Assembly: GCA_947564765.1 (NCBI GenBank)
Contig: CANODN010000086.1
Location: forward strand, 1 to 7,827
DNA from: an uncultured Roseburia sp.
GTDB taxonomy: Bacteria > Bacillota > Clostridia > Lachnospirales > Lachnospiraceae
Reading direction: 5' to 3'
DNA length: 7,827 nt
This document shows, piece after piece, positions 1-5,215 of this stretch. The notes below the pieces were generated by a model. The model had not been told where the DNA came from. It saw only the letters and a list, made by a program, of their open reading frames with translations, and did no database searches. The position numbers and the translations under genes were made by a program. Numbering within the stretch: position 1 is the stretch's first letter; each line of letters begins with the position of its first letter.

Positions 1-134
1 ATAATGAAGAAAGAAAAAAAGCCTTAAAGATTTACTCTTCTAACTATGCGCCGCTGACACTGGATCTTGTAGAAGATGATGACCACTGGCATTGGGCATC
101 TGAGCCATGGCCGTGGGAAGGAGGTTATTGTTAA
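1..134 (+). CDS. cotJB: Spore coat protein CotJB, 3' end only
   Basis: This is the C-terminal 43 residues of CotJB, a small protein of the spore-coat CotJA-CotJB-CotJC set; the start lies outside the window. The reading frame (codons from position 3) ends with HWHWASEPWPWEGGYC and a TAA at 132-134. The Trp/Pro-rich PWPWE tail and the preceding APLTL segment are characteristic of the CotJB family. The stop codon overlaps the first base of the cotJC start (TAATG), so the two genes are translationally coupled, as in other CotJ operons. By family knowledge the protein is made in the mother cell during sporulation. Its promoter is not in view. Identification is firm from the tail and the neighbour. 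Confidence 0.9.
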   Translation, partial: NEERKKALKIYSSNYAPLTLDLVEDDDHWHWASEPWPWEGGYC

Positions 135-634
135 TGTGGAATTATGAAAAGCGTCTGGAATATCCGGTAAATATCAAGGAAACCAATCCGAAAATTGCAC
201 AATATATTATGAGTCAATACGGAGGTCCCGACGGCGAAATATCCGCCAGCCTGCGCTACCTTTCCCAACGTTATTCCATGCCTTACCGGGAAGTAATGGG
301 AATACTGACAGATATCGGCACCGAAGAAATGGCCCACTATGAAATGGTCGCCACTATTGTACATCAGCTGACACGCAACTTAACACCCGAAGAAATCAGA
401 GAATCCGGTTTCGGTGATTACTATATCGACCATACTTTAGGCGTATGGCCTCAGGCTGCGGGAGGCGTGCCGCAGAACGCCTGTGAATTCCAGGTAAAGG
501 GCGACCCGATTACGGATATTATGGAAGACATGGCAGCAGATGCCGCATCAGCGCATGTGCAACATTTGCATTCTCCAAAGCCATACCGTATAATTAAGAA
601 AAAAATCCTGAGAAAAGGAGAACGCAATGTATAA
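134..634 (+). CDS. cotJC: CotJC, manganese-catalase-like spore coat protein, with truncated and replaced C-terminus
   Basis: The start is ATG 134, nine bases after AAGGAGG (118-124); an upstream in-frame ATG at 107 lies inside cotJB with no suitable binding site. The 166-residue product opens MWNYEKRLEYPV and matches CotJC closely to about residue 135. Likely dimanganese ligands are E35 (GPDGEIS), E65 and H68 (GTEEMAHYEM) and E131 (ITDIMEDMAAD). CotJC proteins usually have about 190 or more residues, and after this point continue with a helix carrying the last histidine ligand (REREIVHSMRF-like). Here that part is absent in all three frames and replaced by a basic tail ending KKKILRKGERNV. 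The tail contains the promoter of the next gene, so it is probably fortuitous coding across a deletion or insertion junction near 540-560. The frame overlaps the next gene by 8 bases. The product may be non-catalytic or structural only, or this may be a decaying gene. Confidence 0.88.
   Translation: MWNYEKRLEYPVNIKETNPKIAQYIMSQYGGPDGEISASLRYLSQRYSMPYREVMGILTDIGTEEMAHYEMVATIVHQLTRNLTPEEIRESGFGDYYIDHTLGVWPQAAGGVPQNACEFQVKGDPITDIMEDMAADAASAHVQHLHSPKPYRIIKKKILRKGERNV
558..570. promoter_or_regulatory. 13-bp perfect inverted repeat overlapping the -35 box
   Basis: TGCAA-CAT-TTGCA is a perfect inverted repeat with a 3-bp centre. Its right arm is the first five bases of the TTGCAT -35 element, so a protein bound here would compete with RNA polymerase. 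It could be an operator for autoregulation or for another repressor. The symmetry is plain in the sequence; the function is inferred, and a 13-bp palindrome can arise by chance. Confidence 0.35.
566..594 (+). promoter_or_regulatory. Sigma-A-type promoter for the two-component operon
   Basis: TTGCAT (566-571), a 17-bp spacer and a perfect TATAAT (589-594) form a near-consensus housekeeping promoter. The expected transcription start is about 601, giving a leader of roughly 25 bases before the regulator start at 627. It lies entirely inside the 3' end of the cotJC frame, so the regulator and kinase can be transcribed in growing cells independently of the sporulation-specific cotJ operon. Confidence 0.78.
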
Positions 635-1298
635 AATTTTAATTGTAGAAGACGACAGTTCCCTGGCATGTGCCATGAAAAAACAGATTGAGTCCTGGGG
701 CTGCGAGGTCTGTCTCGTAAAAGACTTCCAAAACGTGACTTCTGCATTTACGGAATACGATCCGCACATGGTATGCCTCGATATTATGCTGCCATTTTTC
801 AACGGATACTACTGGTGCAGTGAGATACGGAAAATTTCCAATGTGCCTGTCATTTTTATTTCTTCCGCATCCGACAATATGAATATCATTATGGCGATGA
901 ACATGGGCGGCGATGATTTTATCCCAAAACCAATTGATTTAAACGTCATGACTTCAAAAATGCAGGCAGTCCTGCGCCGCACATACGATATGGGCGGAAA
1001 AATCCCAATTTTAGAACATAACGGAGCCATTTTAAATTTGAATGATGCGACGCTCTCCTATCAGGGAGAACGGATTGATTTGACAAAAAATGAATTCCGT
1101 ATCCTGCAGACGCTTCTGGAAAACAAGGGGAAAACGGTCAGCCGCGATACCCTGATGACAAGGCTCTGGCAGATGGATTCTTATGTGGAGGAAAACACGC
1201 TGACTGTCAACGTCAACCGGCTCCGCAAAAAACTGGAAGCCTCCGGCCTGCCCGGTTTTATTACGACGAAAGTAGGCGTCGGATATCTTGTGGAATAA
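627..1298 (+). CDS. OmpR-family response regulator, BceR/VirR-like
   Basis: This 223-residue regulator is the DNA-binding partner of the adjacent histidine kinase. The receiver domain spans about residues 1-115. Its acidic pocket is E8/D9/D10, the phosphoacceptor is D52 (VCLDIMLP), the switch Ser is S79 and the conserved Lys is K101 (PKPID). The C-terminal winged helix (about 130-223) has LTKNEFRIL, the recognition-helix region VEENTLTVNVNRLRKKL and the terminal GVGYLVE typical of the OmpR/PhoB class. AAAGGAG (614-620) precedes the ATG by six bases. The gene overlaps the cotJC stop by 8 bases but has its own promoter. Its neighbours (short intramembrane-sensing kinase, BceAB-type transporter) point to the BceR subgroup. 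The likely target is the operator at 2330-2365. The stimulus, probably a cell-wall-active peptide, is inferred from the family. Confidence 0.93.
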   Translation: MYKILIVEDDSSLACAMKKQIESWGCEVCLVKDFQNVTSAFTEYDPHMVCLDIMLPFFNGYYWCSEIRKISNVPVIFISSASDNMNIIMAMNMGGDDFIPKPIDLNVMTSKMQAVLRRTYDMGGKIPILEHNGAILNLNDATLSYQGERIDLTKNEFRILQTLLENKGKTVSRDTLMTRLWQMDSYVEENTLTVNVNRLRKKLEASGLPGFITTKVGVGYLVE

Positions 1299-1311
1299 AG
1301 GAGCGTCCCAT

Positions 1312-2316
1312 ATGAAAAAATTTTTCACATCCCTGTTTGCCCGCTATCTTTGGCAGAGCCGGCTGCCCATATGCCTGTTTCTTGCGTATTCTCTCATTTT
1401 CGCCGCAGTTTTTTCCCTGTACGACCTCGAAACGGAAGCCGTACTGTACGCATTTTCGCTCAGCATGCTACTGTATGCTTTCGTTCTGTCTGTCCATTTC
1501 TTTTTTTACCGGAAAAGCCATAAAGAGCGCATGCGCATTCTGAAAGAGATCTCCCTCTTTACAGATGCGCTTCCAAAACCCGCCACGCTTGCCGAAGCGG
1601 ATTACCAGGAAATGGTCCGCCAGCTAAAAAAACTGCTGGACGAGAGCGTAACCTGCCGCCAAAACGACCTGCAGGAAAGCATGGACTACTACACCGCCTG
1701 GATTCACCAGATCAAAACGCCGATTTCCGTTATGAAAATGACGCTGGAGGGCGAAGACACCGATGAATGCCGGGAACTTTTGGCGGAACTGTTCCGGATT
1801 GAGCAGTACGCGGAAATGGCGCTAAACTACCTGCGGCTTGGAAGCGAAACTTCCGACTATGTCTTTTCGGAATATGACCTGGACGTGATTATCCGGCAGG
1901 CCGTCCGCAAATATGCGCCGCAGTTTATCCGCAAAAAAATCCGGCTGCAGTATGAGCCCCGCCATATCATGGCTCTGACGGATGAAAAATGGCTTTTGTT
2001 TATTGTAGAACAGCTTCTTTCCAACAGCATCAAATACACGCAGGAGGGATCTGTCACCATTACCGTATCCCCGGAGCCGTTGATAAAAATTGCCGATACC
2101 GGAATCGGTATCGCCGCAGAAGATCTGCCCCGGATTTTTGAAAAAGGCTATACCGGATATAACGGGCGGATGGACAAGAAATCTACAGGGCTTGGACTTT
2201 ACCTGTGCAAGACGGCCGCAAAGCGTCTCTCCCACAAAATCACTGCCGACTCTTCGCCAAAAAAAGGCACAGCCATTACGATTGACCTGCGTTCGAATAC
2301 GGCGCCTTTGGAATAA
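1312..2316 (+). CDS. Intramembrane-sensing histidine kinase, BceS-like
   Basis: This 334-residue membrane kinase phosphorylates the preceding regulator. The start is ATG 1312, eight bases after AAAGGAG (1297-1303); an earlier in-frame ATG at 1288 lies inside the regulator gene and is rejected. Two closely spaced hydrophobic segments (about residues 18-37 and 43-65) leave only a few residues outside the cell, so there is no sensory domain. That is the hallmark of intramembrane-sensing kinases that take their signal from a partner ABC permease. The phosphoacceptor is H132 (AWIHQIKTPI). The ATPase domain shows the N box (EQLLSNSIKY, N238), G1 box (DTGIGI, 262-267), F box (RIFEKGY) and G2 box (STGLGLYL, 291-298). 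Length and layout match BceS. It is co-transcribed with the regulator (13-base gap). If the permease at 3189-5203 is really broken, this kinase probably lacks its normal input. Confidence 0.93.
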   Translation: MKKFFTSLFARYLWQSRLPICLFLAYSLIFAAVFSLYDLETEAVLYAFSLSMLLYAFVLSVHFFFYRKSHKERMRILKEISLFTDALPKPATLAEADYQEMVRQLKKLLDESVTCRQNDLQESMDYYTAWIHQIKTPISVMKMTLEGEDTDECRELLAELFRIEQYAEMALNYLRLGSETSDYVFSEYDLDVIIRQAVRKYAPQFIRKKIRLQYEPRHIMALTDEKWLLFIVEQLLSNSIKYTQEGSVTITVSPEPLIKIADTGIGIAAEDLPRIFEKGYTGYNGRMDKKSTGLGLYLCKTAAKRLSHKITADSSPKKGTAITIDLRSNTAPLE

Positions 2317-2329
2317 TACATGCCAACCC

Positions 2330-2365
2330 TTACAAAAATGTCACATCAAACGGCCGAAATGTCAC
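2330..2365 (+). promoter_or_regulatory. BceR-like operator: imperfect dyad plus 21-bp direct repeat
   Basis: TTACA-AAAA-TGTCA (2330-2343) matches the TnACA-N4-TGTnA form of sites known for BceR-type regulators. The 9-mer AAATGTCAC occurs at 2336-2344 and again at 2357-2365, exactly 21 bp apart, about two helical turns, so both copies face the same side of the helix. The second copy keeps only the right half of the dyad. Both lie some 45-75 bp upstream of the expected transcription start of the transporter genes, where an OmpR-family activator normally binds. The repeats are seen directly; regulator identity is inferred from family and position. Confidence 0.62.
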
Positions 2366-2394
2366 CTGATTCAATTTCAGGAAAAAGGCCGTTT
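2348..2394 (+). terminator. Inverted repeat AAACGGCC/GGCCGTTT, possible terminator of the kinase transcript
   Basis: AAACGGCC (2348-2355) and GGCCGTTT (2387-2394) are perfectly complementary over 8 bases. The 31-base loop contains a smaller stem, CCTGA (2365-2369) with TCAGG (2377-2381). The outer stem is followed by a short T run (TTTT, 2392-2395). It could act as a weak rho-independent terminator that limits read-through from the regulator-kinase operon into the transporter genes. The loop is long and the T run short, so termination may be inefficient. It also overlaps the operator and the promoter spacer, so a role in protein binding is an alternative. Confidence 0.4.
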
Positions 2395-2403
2395 TGCTAT
2401 CAT
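2376..2403 (+). promoter_or_regulatory. Extended -10 promoter with weak -35 for the transporter operon
   Basis: TGCTATCAT (2395-2403) is an extended -10 element (TG, one base, then TATCAT at 2398-2403). The region 16-17 bases upstream holds only TTCAGG/TTTCAG, a poor -35. This is the pattern of an activator-dependent promoter and fits the operator repeats just upstream. Transcription would begin near 2410, just before AAGGAGGT (2415-2422). Confidence 0.55.
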
Positions 2404-2428
2404 AAGAGCAGAAAAAGGAGGTAGCAAA

Positions 2429-3196
2429 ATGGCAATATTAGAAGCAAAAGGTTTAAAAAAAATTTATACGACCCGGTTTGGGGGCAGCCAGGTGCAGGCG
2501 CTCTCCAACGTTTCTTTCTCGGTGGAACCGGGAGAATACGTGGCGATTATGGGAGAATCCGGCTCCGGAAAAACGACCCTTCTCAATATTCTCGCAGCGC
2601 TTGACAAACCGACAAGCGGGGAAGTGATATTAGAAGGCAGACGCCTCTCCTCTGTAAAGGAAAAAGAACTTTCCGCCTTCCGCAGGGAAAACCTCGGATT
2701 TGTATTTCAGGATTTTAACCTGTTAGACACGTTTACCCTGCAGGACAACATTTTTCTTCCGCTCGTTCTGGCCGGCAGAAGTTATCCGGAAATGCGAAAA
2801 CGCCTGCTTCCGATCATTGAAAAAATGGAAATCGGGACATTGATGGAAAAATATCCTTACGAAGTCTCCGGCGGGCAGAAACAACGGGCTGCGATTGCAC
2901 GCGCCCTGATTACGGAGCCAAAGCTGATTTTGGCAGACGAGCCGACAGGCGCCCTGGATTCCCGCTCCGCAGACGGGATGCTGCGCCTTTTTGACAGCAT
3001 CAACCAAGAGGGACAGACGATTTTGATGGTGACGCATTCCGTCAAAGCCGCAAGCCATGCCGGACGCGTGCTCTTTATCAAGGATGGACAGGTATTTCAC
3101 CAGATTTACCGTGGAAACCACTCAAAAGAACAAATGTATCAGAATATTTCCAATACGCTGACGCTTTTGGCAACCGGAGGTGAAACGCATGAATAA
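2429..3196 (+). CDS. ABC transporter ATPase, BceA-like (MacB/LolD-type)
   Basis: This 255-residue ATPase powers the permease encoded next. The start is ATG 2429, six bases after AAGGAGGT; the same frame stays open upstream to 2090, but that part lies within the kinase gene in another frame. All motifs are intact: Walker A GESGSGKT (42-49), Q-loop Q94 (FVFQDFNLLD), signature VSGGQKQR (146-153), Walker B LILADEP (166-172), D-loop GALDS, and H203 (MVTH). The LSAFRRENLGFVFQDFNLLDTFTLQDNI stretch is split here by family logic into the Q-loop and the following helix typical of peptide-detoxifying BceA and related LolD/MacB ATPases. The last 8 bases overlap the permease gene, so the two are translationally coupled. 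In BceAB-type systems the pair frees lipid targets from peptides such as bacitracin or lantibiotics; the actual substrate cannot be read from the sequence. Confidence 0.93.
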   Translation: MAILEAKGLKKIYTTRFGGSQVQALSNVSFSVEPGEYVAIMGESGSGKTTLLNILAALDKPTSGEVILEGRRLSSVKEKELSAFRRENLGFVFQDFNLLDTFTLQDNIFLPLVLAGRSYPEMRKRLLPIIEKMEIGTLMEKYPYEVSGGQKQRAAIARALITEPKLILADEPTGALDSRSADGMLRLFDSINQEGQTILMVTHSVKAASHAGRVLFIKDGQVFHQIYRGNHSKEQMYQNISNTLTLLATGGETHE

Positions 3197-4382
3197 GCAT
3201 TTTTTCCCAAAACTTGCCGCCGATAATATCCGGAAAAACAAGGCCGCATATTTTCCGTATCTTTTAACCTGCATCCTGACCGTATCCATGTATTACATCA
3301 TAAAGTCACTGTCCTTAAATCCGGGACTGGCGGCCATGCGCGGGTTCGATATCCTCTCTTACCTGCTGTCGCTCGGATCCGTGATTATAGCCATATTCGC
3401 CCTGATTTTCCTGTTTTATACCAACAGCTTTCTGATGAAGCGCAGGAAAAAGGAATTCGCCATTTTCAATATCCTGGGCATGGAAAAACGCCACCTGGCA
3501 AAAACGCTTGCATGTGAAACACTATACATCGCCGCAGCCAGCTTTGCAGGCGGTCTGGTTCTCGGCATAGCGTTAGACAAGGCCATGTATCTTCTCATTG
3601 CAAAGATCATCCGCACAGAAATTTCCCTTGGATTCTTTGTTTCCGGGGAAGCGGTCCGGACAACCGTTCTTCTTTTTTCCGGAATTTTTCTCCTGATTTA
3701 CCTCTATTCCGCATTGACCATCCGGATTTCAGACCCGGTTTCGCTTTTGCGGGAAGGAAACGCCGGAGAAAAAGAACCGAAAACGAAATGGCTGTCTGCC
3801 GTCTGCGGGCTGGCCTGCGTCGGAGGAGGTTACTATATTTCCCTTACGGTCACAAATCCGCTTTCCTCCATTTCCATGTTTTTTATCGCCGTCCTTCTCG
3901 TCATCTCAGGAACGTACCTGCTTTTTACGGCAGGCAGCGTCGCGCTTTTGAAAATGCTCAAAAAAAACAAACGGTATTACTATAAGACGAATCATTTTGT
4001 CAGCGTTTCCGGCATGATTTACCGCATGAAGCAAAATGCCGCCGGACTTGCCAATATCTGCATTTTATCTACGATGGTGCTTGTCACGCTGTCCTTTACC
4101 AGTTCGCTGATGATCGGCCTGGAAGACGTGGTAAGAATGCGGTATCCAAATGATTTCGGCATCAATCTAAGAGAGATGGACGAGACCACATACCAGGAAT
4201 TGTCCGGCCTTGTACGCGGCATAATCAGGGAGCAAAACCTGAATGTAACAGCGGAGCAGGAATATTCCTATCTTTCCTTTCTGTCGCTGGAAGAGGACGA
4301 AACCTTTTCGATCCCTCGCTCTATTTCTTCGAAGCTGTCATTTCTTCTTTTTTATGGTTCTCTTCGTCGATTTCCACAATGA
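3189..4382 (+). CDS. BceB-like ABC permease, N-terminal part (frame broken)
   Basis: The start is ATG 3189, eight bases after GGAGG (3176-3180); an in-frame GTG at 3180 is too close to that site. This frame gives 397 residues: TM1 about 21-39, TM2 57-80, TM3 110-133, TM4 157-179, TM5 200-220, TM6 228-252 and TM7 288-311, then the start of the large extracellular domain. The order MNKHFFPKLAADNIRKNK, FYTNSFLMKRRKKEF and IFNILGMEKRHL is typical of BceB/VexF-type permeases. The frame ends at TGA 4380-4382 after an atypical Ser/Phe/Leu/Arg-rich tail, in mid-domain. The remainder of the permease (4379-5203) is in the -1 frame. Read together, 3189-5203 would give about 671 residues, a normal BceB length. 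The gene is either mutated, mis-sequenced or recoded. A seven-helix product alone would lack the extracellular domain and last three helices and is unlikely to work. Confidence 0.87.
   Translation: MNKHFFPKLAADNIRKNKAAYFPYLLTCILTVSMYYIIKSLSLNPGLAAMRGFDILSYLLSLGSVIIAIFALIFLFYTNSFLMKRRKKEFAIFNILGMEKRHLAKTLACETLYIAAASFAGGLVLGIALDKAMYLLIAKIIRTEISLGFFVSGEAVRTTVLLFSGIFLLIYLYSALTIRISDPVSLLREGNAGEKEPKTKWLSAVCGLACVGGGYYISLTVTNPLSSISMFFIAVLLVISGTYLLFTAGSVALLKMLKKNKRYYYKTNHFVSVSGMIYRMKQNAAGLANICILSTMVLVTLSFTSSLMIGLEDVVRMRYPNDFGINLREMDETTYQELSGLVRGIIREQNLNVTAEQEYSYLSFLSLEEDETFSIPRSISSKLSFLLFYGSLRRFPQ
4348..4382 (+). other. Frame-break zone: T6 tract and ATGA stop/start overlap
   Basis: A run of six T followed by A (4348-4354) lies where one added T, or a -1 slip by the ribosome, carries the upstream permease frame into the downstream frame with no intervening stop. 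In the upstream frame the codons are CTT-TTT-TAT, so tRNA-Phe on TTT could re-pair after a -1 slip, but the preceding CTT could not; this is not the canonical X-XXY-YYZ phase. Further on, ATG 4379-4381 overlaps TGA 4380-4382 as ATGA, the geometry of termination-reinitiation, but no ribosome binding site precedes it. The exact shift point is uncertain because both frames are open across roughly 4260-4378. Confidence 0.6.
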
Positions 4383-5203
4383 CCTCTCTTGTTTTTCTTC
4401 CCCTGTCAGATTATAACGCAGTATTGGGAGAAGAAAAAACGCTTGGCGAAGGAGAAGTCCTGGTATATCCCAGCCGCATGGATTTTGACTATCCAAGTCT
4501 CTGTGTGATGGACCGCACATATGCAGTCAGGGAAAAACTGGAAAACTTTACGGAAAACGGTCTTCAGGCCGCCGATATCATAAGCAGCCTTTACATCATC
4601 GTAAAAGATATGGATGAAATCCGCGCTCTCGACGAACTTCAGAAAAGCATCTATGGAGAAAACGCTTCTCCGATCCGCCGCTTCTATGGGTTTGACACCG
4701 ATGCAGGCGAAGAAAAACAGAAATCATTTTATCAGGAACTGACAGCGCAGCTTCAGGACAGGGGATATGATGCCATAGCGGAATCCCGCGCCGTGGAACG
4801 GATTGAAATCTCCAAAATGAACGGCGGACTGTTTTTTATCGGAATCTTCTTAGGCTTTTTATTTGTGATGGCCGCCGTCCTGATTATTTATTACAAGCAG
4901 ATTTCGGAGGGCTACGACGACAAAAAACGGTTTGAAATCATGCAGAAAGTCGGCTTAAGCCGCCAGGAAATCAAATCCTCGATTCACTCGCAGGTGCTGA
5001 CCGTATTCTTTCTGCCGCTTGCCGCCGCAGGAATCCATGTCATGGCCGCATTTCCCCTGATGTCAAAGATGTTATTCATATTTAATCTTTCCAATACCGG
5101 CCTGTATATCGCCTGCACTGCAGCCTGCTTTCTGATTTTTGCAGTCCTGTACGTGGCTGTCTATCTGCTGACGGCCAGGACATATGATAAGATTGTGAGC
5201 TGA
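4379..5203 (+). CDS. BceB-like ABC permease, C-terminal part (in the -1 frame)
   Basis: This frame carries the rest of the permease: the extracellular domain from LVFLPLSDYNAVLGEEKTL (residues 4-22 counting from ATG 4379), then TM8 (149-172), TM9 (203-226) and TM10 (241-265). The IPLxDYN-like segment and KQISEGYDDKKRFEIMQKVG (173-192) are strongly typical of BceB-family permeases. As a separate protein it would begin with about 145 extracellular residues and no signal peptide, so correct insertion is doubtful. That argues for one broken or recoded gene rather than two subunits. The ATG is drawn at the ATGA overlap only as the first available start; the homologous sequence may begin upstream of it. 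The coding region stays well conserved to its stop with no further lesions, which suggests that any mutation is recent or that the break is a sequencing error in the T tract. Confidence 0.85.
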   Translation: MTSLVFLPLSDYNAVLGEEKTLGEGEVLVYPSRMDFDYPSLCVMDRTYAVREKLENFTENGLQAADIISSLYIIVKDMDEIRALDELQKSIYGENASPIRRFYGFDTDAGEEKQKSFYQELTAQLQDRGYDAIAESRAVERIEISKMNGGLFFIGIFLGFLFVMAAVLIIYYKQISEGYDDKKRFEIMQKVGLSRQEIKSSIHSQVLTVFFLPLAAAGIHVMAAFPLMSKMLFIFNLSNTGLYIACTAACFLIFAVLYVAVYLLTARTYDKIVS

Positions 5204-5215
5204 TACGGCATACGC

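Noticed and set aside
1822..2235. Long antisense open frame opposite the kinase
   Set aside because: No ribosome binding site or family resemblance. The sense strand has all histidine kinase motifs, so this is a shadow frame.
2090..2428. N-terminal extension of the ATPase frame back to 2090
   Set aside because: It overlaps the kinase ATP-binding domain in another frame and crosses the promoter and operator. The ATPase family begins at MAILEAKGLKKIY, which has its own strong ribosome binding site.
4331..4365. Invertible segment between CGAAG (4329-4333 region) and CTTCG (4362-4366 region) as the cause of the permease frame break
   Set aside because: Flipping the 27-base interior introduces a TGA in the upstream frame. 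An inversion also preserves length, so it cannot by itself shift the frame.
4379..5203. C-terminal permease part as a genuine separate subunit
   Set aside because: It would start inside the extracellular domain with no signal sequence and no ribosome binding site. A normal BceB is one chain.
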